Shown here one piece after another: positions 36,302-47,215 of a DNA stretch of 64,000 bases. A program made the position numbers and the translations under genes. Position 1 is the first letter of the stretch; each line of letters opens with the position of its first letter. A model generated the notes under the pieces. The model worked only from the letters and a program-made list of their open reading frames with translations, had not been told where the DNA came from and did no database searches. The stretch comes from Mauremys mutica (taxonomy: Eukaryota; Chordata; Testudines; Geoemydidae): contig NC_059081.1 of NCBI RefSeq assembly GCF_020497125.1, positions 15,471,105 to 15,535,104 on the forward strand. The letters run 5' to 3'.

Positions 36302-37664
36302 AAATATTACTTTGTCAAGCAAACTTATAATTTCTTATCAAAGATCAATCTCAAGTTAGTTTGACATGATCTATTTTTCATAGACCCATGTTGATTGGCA
36401 TTAATTATATTACTTTCCTTTAATAATTTTTTTAATCAAGTCCCATTTCAGATGCGCCATTACCTTGCTCGAGATCACTGTCAGACTAATAAGCCTATAA
36501 CTACCCAGGCCATCCCATTTTCACTTTTTTTAAATATTGGTGAATCAGCTTTTTTACAGTCTTCTGGAACTCCCTCAGTATTCCAAGACTTATTGCAGAT
36601 CAACATTATTGGTCCAGAAAACTTCTCCGCCAATTCTTTTAAAACTCTTGGATGCAGGTTATGCAAACCTGCTAATTTAAAATGTCTCACTTTAGTAGCT
36701 GCTGTTTAACATCCTCCTGAGATACTAGTGGAATGGAAAGAGTGTCATCATCATATGATATGACTAATATATCACCTTTTTTTCATCCCCCGAATATAGA
36801 ACAGAAATATTTATATTTCTGCCTGTTCTGTACTATTACAGATAATTCTACTATTTCCATTGAGTAATGGACCAATACAATTGTTAGGATTGTTTTTGTT
36901 TTTCATATATTTAAACTCCTTTTCTTAACTCTGTTGGACATAGATCTCTCCTGGTCATTTTGCTTCCTTTATCAAATTTCTACAATTCCTAGTTTCCCAT
37001 TTATATTCATTACCATTGTGTTCCCCTTTCTTCCATTGGTTATATTTATATATATTTTATTTTTATAATTGCCTTCACTTCCCATCCAAACCAGGTCAAT
37101 TTTGTAACCAGTATTTCCTTCTTTCTTGCTTGTGGGACTGTAGCTTTTTGGGCATTTGCTAAAGTATTTTTAAACAATTCCAAATCATCATTCATAAATT
37201 TCTGTTTAAATTCTTCACCACCAGATGATTTGGCTCATAATTGTTTTCATCTTTGTGAAGTTGGTCCTTTTAAACCTTCAAGTAAATCTATTGGACTTAA
37301 TTCTTTTCACACATTACAAATGTTATCAAGTCATAATCACCTGAACCTAAGCTAAAATAATTTTTTTTTTAGATCTAATACAGAATTGACTTATGTTGGA
37401 TTCAATTCTTTTTGTGTTAGGAAATTGTCATTTATAATATTTAGACATTCTGAGGATGTTTTAGCACTGGAAGCATGAAACCTCAAGCATATGTCATCAA
37501 ACTGAAGTCCCCCATGATCATGTATGTTTGTCTGTTACTACAATTACAGAGATGCGCTCGATAAGCAGCTGGTCATCCTGTTCCCTGTGTGATTTGGTGG
37601 TCTGTAGCAGAAACCAACGAATACACTGGCCTGGTCTACACTACGCGTTTAAACCAAATTTAGC

Positions 37665-37761
37665 GTTAAATTTAACCGGGTGTGGACGGGTGCAGGGTTA
37701 AATTTAACCGGGTGTGGACGGGTGCAGGGTTAAACCGATTTAACCCTGCACCCGTCCACAC
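37665..37761. repeat. Tandem 32-bp repeat plus inverted copy at Harbinger left end
   Basis: A 32-base unit starting GTTAAATTTAACCGGG is present twice without a change (37665-37696 and 37697-37728). Then TTTAACCCTGCACCCGTC (37739-37761 with its continuation) is the exact reverse complement of the 23 bases at 37711-37733, leaving a 5-base loop. Sub-terminal repeats like these are typical transposase-binding regions (inference). Confidence 0.85.
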
Positions 37762-38050
37762 AATGAGGCCCCTTATATCGAAATAAAGGGCTCTTTAAAC
37801 CGATTTCGGTACTCCTCCCCAACGAGAGGAGTAGCTCTGAAATCGGTATTGCCATGTCGGATTTGGGTTAGTGTGGCTGCTAATTGACGGTATTGGCCTC
37901 CGGGCAGTATCCCACAGTGCACCATTGTGACCTCTCTGGAAAGCAATCTGAACTCGGATGCACTGGTCAGGTAGACAGGAAAAGCCCCGCGAACTTTTGA
38001 ATTTCATTTCCTGTTTGCCCAGCGTGGAGCTCTGATCAGCACAAGTGGCG

Positions 38051-38304
38051 ATGCAGTCCCAAATCCAAAAAAAGCTCCAGCATGGACCGTACGGGAGATA
38101 TTGGATCTGATCGCTGTATGGGGAGACAAATCTGTTCTATCAGAGCTCTGTTACAGAAGACGAAATGACAAAGCATTTGAAAAAAATCTCCAGGCTATGA
38201 TAGACAGAGGCCACAGCAGGGATTCAGCACAGTGCTGCGTGAGAAGTGTAACAGAAAGCCAAAGAATCAAATGGACGCTCATGGAGGGAGGGAGGGGGTA
38301 CTGA
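38051..38304 (+). pseudogene. Myb/SANT-like DNA-binding protein of Harbinger element, broken
   Basis: From ATG at 38051 the frame starts MQSQIQK, then a one-base gain in an A run shifts it. The continuing frame reads APAWTVRE..LDLIAVWGDKSVLSEL, YRRRNDKAFEKNLQAMIDRG, HSRDSAQCCV, then departs from the family pattern after a short deletion near 38240. The W..RE...L..LW pattern and R.K...F..I...M..RG..RS..QC block are those of the trihelix-like Myb/SANT proteins that accompany Harbinger transposases and help bring them to DNA and the nucleus. The rest of the protein is missing. In intact elements this protein is several hundred residues, so only the first quarter remains. Confidence 0.8.
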
Positions 38305-40155
38305 GGACTCCAGCTATCCCACAGTCCCCGAAAGTATTTGCATTCTTGGCTGAGTTCCAAATGCCTGAAGGGTCAAAAACATTTTCCCGGGTGTTTCAGG
38401 GTGTATGTCATCAATTTAAACCCTTCCCCCCCCCCCCGAAAGGGAAAAAAAATCGTTTCTCGCCTTTTTTCAATGTCACCCTATGTCTACTGCATGCTGC
38501 TGGTAGACGGGGTGCTGCAGCGCTGAACACCAGCATCCCCTTCCCGGTGGCAGACGGTACAATATGACTGCTATCCATCGTCATCATCAGCCCGTGAATG
38601 CTCCGGGCTGGCCTCGGTGAGGTCGGCCGGGGGCGCCTGGGTAAAAATAGGAATGACTCCCGGTCATTCCCGGCAGATGGTACAAAAGAATTGGTAACTG
38701 TCCTCATCATAGCAACTGGAGGCTGAGCTCCATCAGCCCCCCCCCTTTCATGTCTAAAGAGAAGATTCTGTACTACCTGGACTATCATAGCAGCTGGAGG
38801 CTGCCTCCCCCTCATTTTATCTCACTAAAAGTCACTTTCTTATTCCTTCATTCTTTATTACTTCATCACACAAATGGGGGGACACTGCCACGGTAGCCCA
38901 GGAGGGTTTGGGGAGGAGGGAAGCAACGGGTGGGGTTGTTGCAGGGGCACCACCTAGAATGGCATGCAGCTCATCATTTCTGCGGGATCTCTGGGGCTCT
39001 GACACGGAGCGGCTGTGCTCTCTGGTTCTCTAGTACACTTGCCCCATATTCTAGGCAGGACTGGCTATTTTTAGACGAAACATAAAGAAAGGAATGACCC
39101 AGGGAGTCATTCCCAGCGAGGCCAGCCAGGAGCACCCATGACAGCAGCAGATGGTACAAAATGATTGATAACCGTCATCACCAATTTACAATGGCAGACG
39201 GTGCAATAGGGATGGTAATCGTCTCTGCTACCTTGCAAAGGCAAATGAATGCTGCTGTGTAGCACTGCAGTACCGCCTCTGTCAGCAGTATCCAGTACAC
39301 ATACGGTGACAGTGACAAAAGGCAAAACAGGCTCCATGGTTGCCATGCTATGGCGTCTGCCAGGGCAATCCAGGTGAAAAAGGGCGCGAAATGATTGTCT
39401 GCCGTTGCTTTCACGGAGGAAGGATTGAGTGACGACATTTACCCAGAATCACCCGTGACACTGTTTTTGCCCCATCATGCATTGGGATCTCAACCCAGAA
39501 TTCCAATGGCCGGGGGAGACTGCGGGAACTATGGGATAGCTATGGGATAGCTACCCACAGTGCAACACTCCGGAAATCGACGCTAGCCTCGGTACATGTA
39601 CGCACACCGCCGAATTAATGTGCTTAGTGTGGCCGCGTGCACTCAATTTTATACAATCTGTTTTAAAAAAACAGTTTCTGTAAAATCGGAATAATCCCGT
39701 AGTGTAGACATACCCACTGTCTTGCGCTTTATCTGTTGGGACACTGATCCATAAGCATTCACAATCATTTTCTGAGTTGTCAGTAATCTGGAAACAGCTA
39801 ATCTCATTTTTGACATAAAGTGTCATTCCTCTTCCCTTTTTGCCCACTTGATCCATCCCAAATAGGCTATAACCATTGATCTTTAACATTCCAATCACAT
39901 GAATCATCCCACCAGGTTTCAGTAATATCAACTAGATTGAATTTATGCTCATAAAATGAGCAATTCTAATTCCTTTTGTTAGTTACCTGGCCCCTGGCAT
40001 TGGTATATAGCTAAAGAATTTCTTCTCTTCATGCCTTTTGGTTTCTTGATTAATTTTGCTCTCATGATCTTGATTTTATACTAAATTAATGCTCATTTCT
40101 TCCCTCTTTTTACCTTATACATGCCCTACAGGAAAAGAGATCAAGCTTCCTGCTG

Positions 40156-41947
40156 TGTGTTGACTCTCAGATCCCATACACAAGGTTCTTGACTATCAGG
40201 TTGTCTTTCCAGCAGATTTTATAACCAAACACACAATATTTATTTCTAATTTACAATTTATAAATCATCATCAGCGTGGGCAAATTTTTGACTTCAAAAC
40301 AACAGCAATGAAATTTTGGCTTGACTTAGCAACCTATGTTCCCAATGCTGGAAGGGCGTCGTGACCTGTATTTGCAGAGTAGGCTATTACAGAACACACA
40401 TTTTAAAATTTTCCCTTTAAAATATAAGCCAAATAAGATTTTTGCCTTAGCTCATCAACACACACAGTTTCAACGTATTTATAAAAAAAAAAAAAGAAGA
40501 TTCATTTTTCCTGTTGTGGGTCACCAAAAAAACAGAAAATAATAAAAAATAAAGGATTAAGGTCAAGTGCACTCAGCATAGAAGGCCAATGCTTCAATTC
40601 AGGCCAAAACCCAATTTTTCTTCCCAGTTCCATGTTTTATTTTAACAAAGTGCCCTGATTTTAATTATCTCACTAGAGAGGATATTACAGTCTCAATAAT
40701 GGATGGAAATCAATCTATATTTATTTATTTGGCACAGACACGTTGTTATAATGACTATTAGTTGGCAAATATTTCCCACAAATTGCACGAAAACTTTGTC
40801 AAATAGGAAAACCACACATATCCGTTGGCTTTTGTTCATTTCAATTACACTGCCTTGTACAGTCTGTATATGGGCCACATTCAACTTTTGCAATAGTAAA
40901 TTAAAAATGCAATTAAAGTCAGACATTCAGAAAATGTAATCAACTACATTTATATCAGTTCCTTTTTTAGTTCTTGTTACAGTGCATGCATTCCCAACTT
41001 TCTGCTGAATTGTGGTTTTCAGCCACAGCCCTAAGTAAGGGGGAATGGCCAAGCTGCACCATCCCTGAAAGAACTCCGAGGAGCATTGTGTCTTAAGGTC
41101 CAGCCCACTGTGCACTAGCCAGGAATCTGACCACGCAAGGAGTAGAAAACACATTATGCCTCTCAAAGGGGGTAGCAGCAAACACACTTCTGCTCTTCAC
41201 ACAGACAGGATACCAGCACAGAATTTCACACACCTAAGGAAACCAACACCTTACAGAGAAACCTAAATAGATTGGATATGGGTGGATGAATGGCAAATGG
41301 TATTCAGGCACTTTAGCAGAAAAAACAACAAAACAAGAATACACATTTAATAGATTAGAACAAAAAATGAAGAAAAAACTAGCAGGATTCATAAAACGAT
41401 TGGACATTTACAGAAATCACAAGTGATACCAAGAATTTACAGTGATAACAAGAACACCCAGAGTTACAATCACAAGGACTAAGAAAAAAGCCATTCGTTT
41501 GGGGTTAGGAAGAAACTTTCCATGTCAGGGAAGGGAAGTGAGGGAAGCCCAAAAGGGCTGCTGTGTGCAGCAGCATCCACAGTTGAGCACTCTACCTGAC
41601 GGTCTGTGGGGCAGACTAATAGCTGATGACGAGAGATAAGCACTCAGATCACCCACTAAAATGCATAGGCAGTGCCAAGCAATACAGTAGGGGAACCCTA
41701 GTTCCTTCCACTGGCTGCACACACAGTAATGGGAAGAAAGAGTCAACATGGGAAGAGGCAGACAGGACACTCAGGAAGATATCCCTGTTGTGGAATATTC
41801 CCCCCAAAGGGGAATGGTGGGGAATAGAAATCAAAGGTGGGAGACAGACCGGCACTGGCTCTGGGGTGGAAAACAAATGAGGCACTGCACTATATATACA
41901 CACATGTGCAAGGAAACGCACGCATACCCACACACTTAGGGTATGTG
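40156..41947. other. Intronic DNA, nothing recognised
   Basis: No supported feature. The many overlapping frames at 41442-41939 show no family motif. A run of A lies at 40481-40494. Confidence 0.4.
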
Positions 41948-42190
41948 GGTAAGTCTACACTTGAATTTTAAGTTGTGGTTTAACATGCTTTAATTAGCAG
42001 CAGGTGGTAACTAACACTACTCCAAATTCTCCTGGAAACCAGACACCAATGTCTGTTGCTAATCATATTAACATGACTCGGAACAAATGTGTGAACCGGA
42101 ACAAACATTTGTGTAGGGACTGTAGTAGAATAAAGAATCTTGTTAGTTAACACATTTAACACAAGTAATAATTCAAGTATGGACAAGTTT
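41948..42190. mobile_element. GTCTACACTTGAATT-type MITE
   Basis: Left TAAGTCTACACTTGAATTTT and right AATTCAAGTATGGACAAG are inverted repeats. Internal ATTAGCAGC / GTTAGTTAACACATTTAAC are partly palindromic. Non-coding; the target duplication is not clear. Confidence 0.65.
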
Positions 42191-43589
42191 GATGCACAGA
42201 CATACCCACTTTTATTATAGATATTTGGGACTTGGTAGTACTGGGAGGGTGGGTTCAGGAGGAGGAGAATGGTGCTTATCTATGGAGCCAGCTCTTTGTC
42301 CTCTGAAGCTTTTGTGTGAAAATTACTCCACTATCCAGATCTCCCAACCGGATACAGATTTGCCCATAAATTAAATAGTACTTTCCCAAGGAGTATGGAT
42401 AACAGTAATAATGCAGCGTATCCAGCTAAACAGTTTATATTAAAGGCTGTTTTCTGAGCCAAAAATTTAATTCTACAAAAATGAAAGTCCCCATTTTTCA
42501 GGGATATTGCTATGGTAACCAGAAAACTAGCCTTAGTATGTTCACTGCGCTCAAGAGAGCCTTGCGTCAACCAATACAGAGAAGTGAGATTTATTGAGGT
42601 GTCTAGTCCACTCTCCTATAGGTTCATGTTTAGAGTGACTGTACTTAACCCTTGGATGTTATACTGATGTACACAAAGATGTTTTTGGAGAGCGTAAACC
42701 ATTTTACTATCCTTGTCATCCTATTTTAGATACAATGCATCATATGATTGATACTTACAAAATATTCCCCCAGGCAGCAGTGTAAGTGTATTGATCAATT
42801 TGTTAATTCTTAATGCTTCGGGTTGTAGAATAAATTTAAAATCAATAAGAACATTAATTTAAAAAAGGACTGGGATGGAAAAATACTTGAGAACTTATCG
42901 TATTTTGACTGTACTACTGAAATGTAGTTTGATCTTCTACGAGGTGGATAGGATGACTTTATTTTTCTTAATTTATTTTCCATTCTATGAGCCTTGCCCC
43001 ATTCCTCATTAACTGTTGGATCAACCCCTGTATAAGTGAATGCAAATGGAAATAAATTGCTGTGGTAGACAGGGATTCATCAGAAAGTAAATGTTAAAGT
43101 AGCCCGTGCAAGAACTGTTCAAGAGGGAAATGGGTTAAAGAAGAAAGCCAGAGAGAAGATTAGTAACCAGAAGCAGAAATGATAAAGGGAAGAAGGGAGG
43201 CATGTATAGTGTAAAAGAAGAGTCAACATCCTTTGTGTGATCTATTTCTTCCTTTATACATCAAAGGTCACCCCTATTGCAATCTTTTGTTTGTGAAGAA
43301 AGAGTATCAGGAAAGACACAGCTTTTTCAAAATATGTGCTCTAAGAAGCCATTTGCAAAATACAATGGTGAGACAAGTTAATGGCCCTGAATACATAGCA
43401 CTATTTAATGCTTGTTAATGATCATTAATACTGGCATGACTATCGATGTAGCAGTGGGGCTTAACATAGCTGGTCTCAGCAGAAATTACCAAAGATCCAC
43501 GTTTAAGCATGCAAGTCATGTGGCTTCTTATAGCCAGGCAGTTTTATGGAAGGAGAAAAACTGTTGTGCATGCAGCAAAACCTAAAGAG
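42191..43589. other. Intronic DNA, nothing recognised
   Basis: No supported feature. Confidence 0.4.
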
Positions 43590-44115
43590 TTGGGATCAAC
43601 TCCGCTAGCCAGTGCACTATCTTCTGCTCCAGGGACCCACATCATTCTCAGAACTGCGGCATCCTCTTTATGACACAGCCCTCTGGCTGCGTTGCACTCC
43701 GTGCTCCCCCTTCCAGGGGAATGTACCACAGTCCAATGGTCCAGCCACTTCCTTCAGTGCAGCCCACTGTCTGGCCACTTCCTCAGTGGCGAGGGGTAGG
43801 GGGACTGGGCCCGCCCACTACTCCAGGTCTCAGCCCAGTGGCCTTGTAGTTGGCCATCACTTACTGCATCCCCTCAGACTCCTCAGCAGATTTCCCGGGG
43901 AAACTTCCCTGCAGCCCCAGCACCCTCTTTGCCCTTGCCTCAGGGCCTCAACCTGCAGATCCCTGCAGCCCACCAGGATCTGCCTTTAGTTCTCCAGGTC
44001 TCCACCTGCAACACTGCTCTGTCCAGGGTGCTTGCTGCCTTCAGCCTGCAAGGCAGCCAGTTCTCCTCCCTTCTCAAGCTCCAGGGAAGGGCTCTCCGTA
44101 ACTCCTGGCCAGGAC
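43590..44115. repeat. C-rich repeat of uncertain class
   Basis: Unlike its AT-rich surroundings, this block is rich in CCAGG, CTGCAGCCC and CCTCAG words and holds GGACTGGGCCCGCCCACTAC, a phrase I recall from a common turtle repeat, possibly LTR-derived. The overlapping reading frames (43612-44135) are on such repeat sequence and look like no known protein. Ends are approximate. Confidence 0.4.
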
Positions 44116-44434
44116 ACTATTTTAGATACATCTAAATTTTAGATGACTCAGCTCCTATTTGTGCACAATGGCCACACTCTAAACTAGCCACTTTAACTTC
44201 CATTTCATTCAGGCAAGCCGAAGACATTGCCCTCTTAACAGCATATGTTAAAAATTACATGTGCAAAGCATACAAATGTACTTTGTGCCAAGTGTATGCC
44301 CAATTGTCCAGTTAGCAATTCCAGCTCAGATCCACCTTTTTTGGAAACTTAGAAGTATTTGTTCTTTTCAGTGTTCAGCAGGACAGTGATTTCTTGCATG
44401 CTGACCTGTCTCCACTGGAAAGCAGCCCTACACG

Positions 44435-44560
44435 TGTAATGCTGACAGACCCCAGCTGTCAGTGGGCAGGATCAAACGGGAGACCTCCGGAGCTTAGTGC
44501 AGGAACCTCTACAGCATGAGCTAAAAGCCAACTGCCTGTTAGCTAAGACTGTAGAGCAGA

Positions 44561-44597
<37 letters not shown>

Positions 44598-44657
44598 AGT
44601 GGTCTCGGTGTAACTAGATGGGACAGAACACCACACCCAGAAGATGTGTGGGTTACA
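44435..44657 (-). repeat. Short repeat with tRNA-like promoter boxes and TGTAA ends
   Basis: On minus, TTAGCTCATGCTGTAGAGG resembles a Pol III A box region and CCCGTTTGATCCTGCC a B box, about 35 bases apart, as in a tRNA-derived SINE. The unit is bounded by TGTAAC..(minus start) and ..GCATTACA (minus end), 6-base inverted ends more like an LTR or a DNA element. A (TC)n run sits inside at 44566-44596. Class is undecided. Confidence 0.45.
44566..44596. repeat. (TC)n microsatellite
   Basis: About 15 TC units inside the repeat at 44435-44657. Confidence 0.95.
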
Positions 44658-45055
44658 TATGCTCATGGTGAAACAGATAAAACTTATATCTGCCTCAAAT
44701 GTACTGGAAGAATCTTTGCTGCAAAAACTGCCAAATGGCTCAGCCATTGCTCCAGTTTCCCAGGATTTACAGGATTATGAGAAAATGTAGTGTGGGTCAC
44801 TCACAGTGTGGAATCTCTGAGCGTGCCATGCTTTTCATACTGATTTCATTTTAGTGCTCATAATTCTGAGGCAAACATAAGAATGATCATACAGCTCTTT
44901 GTGCACAATGCCTAACTCATCTTTTATGAGGAGTTTCCCGGTGAAAAAAAAGCCTGCCCTGCATCACCTGCAGAGAAAAATCACTGCATGTTTGATCATC
45001 TCTCTAAATAGCAAAGCTATCAATGCAATGCTACTGGAGGGTGATGGGTTCATTT
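44658..45055. other. Intronic DNA, nothing recognised
   Basis: No supported feature. Confidence 0.4.
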
Positions 45056-45305
45056 AGGGTATGTCGACACTACAGCTGGAAGCGTGTTTTCCATCATGAG
45101 TAGACAGACATGCTAGTTCTGCTTGTGCGTAGGTTAGCATGGGCAGCGGCTCAGGCTAGCCAGCTCACTACATACCCAAGAAGGCCAGGCAGACTTGGAC
45201 TCAGGCAACTAGTCCAAGCTGCCACCTGTGTAACCCCAGTCTACACTGCTTTCTGTAGCATGCTCGCTGAGCTGGCACGGCACATGTCTATCTATGTGTA
45301 ATGGC
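45056..45305. mobile_element. Palindromic GGGTATGTCTACACTACAGCTGG-type MITE
   Basis: The left end AGGGTATGTCGACACTACAG starts a GC-richer block containing GCAGCGGCTCAGGCTAGCCAGC, then CAGTCTACACTGCTTTCTG and a decayed inverted right part. It belongs to the GTCTACACT group by its terminus. The right end is decayed and approximate. Confidence 0.6.
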
Positions 45306-47084
45306 TGCGGTGTAATAGCTGAATGGGAAGCCAATATATCATCTTCTGTTGAAGACGCTATATAGGTATCAAGAAGCACTGATGAAGCAGTCTCAGTTAA
45401 AGCATTCCTTTGCATGCTGATTAAACAGACACAAATCTATGAAAAAAAGCAGTGAATAATTTGTTCATCTGTGCTGGAACAGAATTTTAGTCACAAACAA
45501 AAGGGATCTTGGTATAAAACACAATAAGGATTCCATGAGTACAACCTAAATACAGTTTAAAGACAGTGGGTCACATTCATCCTGAGATAACTCCATTCAT
45601 TTCAATGGTGTTTCACGAAGGAAGAATAGGACCTATTCTTGTCTCTCATGGGATAAGACCTAGAAAACCACAGGAAAGTCCTTATGCCAGAAATTGTTAG
45701 CACAGGTTAGCAGGAAAAGGAGAGCTTTTCTCCAGTGGAGCAAACAGAGGAAAGATCAAAAAAGAAGACTTAAAAATATATGATCAATACAGGAGTTTGA
45801 GGTCAAAGAGTGAGTTGGGCAAAATTAGGCACCTGCTCCCTTGATTTCACCCAAGCACAGGGAAAACATTTCTGACCTAGGAGGATGGAATGAGCTAATA
45901 ACGATCATCATCTCTGCACAAAGGAATTATACAACATAGCAAAAGGAAGGTCTGGAAAGTCTTTGCCTTGGAAATATTTATGTGTAAAATAGTTTGTTTT
46001 GGAAATGATTTCCAAACAGGCTCTGCCTGCCAATACTTGCGGCATACAAGGGATTTTATACTGGGCAAGCAGAGTAATAAACCTTATTCTAAAAATAAAG
46101 CTTTAGTACAAAAAAGGCTTATGGGGATTCCAGAAACCTTTTATCAAATTTGTGCATTTTAATTCTGCTCAGTTAGAGGAGGAAGAGAGCAGCCAACCAG
46201 GCTGGGGGGGACAGATCTATCTATCACCAAGGAATCTAAGCACTGATATCCTATCTAAATCCTGCCCTCTCCCCTGCAGATGTGTTAGGGGCCAGACTGA
46301 GATGAACAGTTGCGGTTCTAGTGTGCCAGGGAGCTAAGCAGGATTCAGAAGGCCCACACAAGCATTCCTCATCCTTTCCATGGAGTACAGATGTGTGGAG
46401 ATTGCATGTGCACAGCTGGGTTAGGGTGGAGGGGCAAAAGATTACCAGGGAAATGCACCCCCAAATCCCTCCCCCCAAGACGAGGCACAGTAGCTGCCAG
46501 ACATGCACTATGGCTATTCTGTGGTATGGGAGGGGAGTGGGAAAGGGAAAGATTTCTTCCCTACCCTAACCCAAATTCAGCAAACCATTTCAGCAGTTTC
46601 AGTTTGAGCACATGCCTTTTTCCTTCCCTGATCAGCAAAGCACTTATGCACATACTTAAAAGATTTTCTGAATCAGAGCCTTAGTCTCCACACAAGATGC
46701 CAGGCCACAGCCTGCATACCCCAGCTGCCTAAGATTAGCATTCTGATCAAAGTGCCTTTTCCTACACATTTTGTTCTGAAATAAGAAAAACAACAATTAT
46801 AATGGCACTATTCTCAGTATAATCTGGAGAATGACACTGAGGTGCCAGTGCTTCCTGTTGCATATAGGAAGGGAATGTGAAAAGTCAGTTTTGTTACTCA
46901 GACTGCACAAATGTGAGCTAACTCTCATTTTTGCAGAAAGAAGGAAAGCAAAGCCATGAAACGGAGTCATCAGAAGGCATGGCCCCACTCCACTATAAGA
47001 GGGACAAGCATTATAGTAATATGGAAAGATCAGTGGTTGCTCTTATCACTGATGAGACTAGTTTACATATATAGGGTAACAGTT
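45306..47084. other. Intronic DNA, one short repeat copy
   Basis: At 46628-46682 CCTGATCAGCAAAGCACTTA..TTTTCTGAATCAGAGCC is a shortened relative of the palindromic repeat at 10286-10385. Near 45565-45620 there is a trace of the AACTCCATTCATTTCAATGG family. No gene. Confidence 0.4.
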
Positions 47085-47215
47085 ACTGCCATCATCTAGT
47101 ATTTGTATAATGGTCGCACATAGGCTGTCTATTCATGGATGCCATTGCACTAATTACTCCACAGACACAAAACAGAAACATAGCCCCAAAGAACTTACAA
47201 TCACAGTATAAGTCA
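47085..47215 (-). repeat. L2/MIR-type 3' tail, minus orientation
   Basis: CCATTGCACTAATTACTCC, CACAAAACAGAAACATAGCC and CCCCAAAGAACTTACAATC are in the order of the antisense tail seen at 18128-18245. Confidence 0.5.

Larger units (their letters stand above)
37628..39715 (+). mobile_element. Harbinger-type DNA transposon, internally decayed, nested in CR1
   Basis: A 2,088-bp element between GGCCTGGTCTACACTACG (left) and CGTAGTGTAGACATACCC (right), imperfect inverted ends starting GG. Target duplication ACT is at 37625-37627 and 39716-39718. It interrupts CR1 endonuclease codons; removing it with one ACT rejoins the CR1 frame. It contains a broken Myb/SANT-like gene (38051-38304) and, near 38845-38935, TTCATTCTTTATTACTTCATC..GGTAGCCCAGGAGGG, which I recall as sequence beyond the transposase gene in intact turtle relatives. 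The transposase itself is absent, so this is a deleted, non-autonomous copy. GC content is higher than in the surrounding intron. Confidence 0.85.
34778..40155 (-). repeat. Nearly full-length CR1 LINE with three nested insertions
   Basis: A minus-strand CR1 of about 2.9 kb once insertions are removed. From 5' (high) to 3' (low): endonuclease end (39740-39931: MIHVIGMLKINGYSLF, YVKNEISCFQITDNSEN, ECLWISVP), then, after the Harbinger insertion, VGFCYRPPNHTG at about 37570-37620. Next come RT fingers (36520-36690: GLHNLHPRVLKELAEKF, GVPEDCKKADSPIFKK), the RT palm (35745-35957: GVPQGLVLGPTLFNIFVND, IKFAEYTK where the family has FADDTK, so the catalytic DD is lost), the C-terminal part, and the tail at 34778 (TCATAGATTCCAAGGCCAG). 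Stops and frameshifts occur throughout. Insertions: 35503-35722, about 36141-36301, and 37628-39715. Confidence 0.9.

Noticed and set aside
38101..38304. Host Myb/SANT gene exon
   Set aside because: It lies between transposon inverted ends, with a frameshift and no splice sites.
37620..39722. 5-bp target duplication CACTG around the Harbinger-type element
   Set aside because: The outer C is the element's own terminal CCC and the outer G is host sequence; ACT (3 bp) gives matched GG termini and fits the superfamily.
43612..44135. Proline/serine-rich reading frames up to 125 codons
   Set aside because: They come from C-rich repeat sequence and no domain or splice context is seen.
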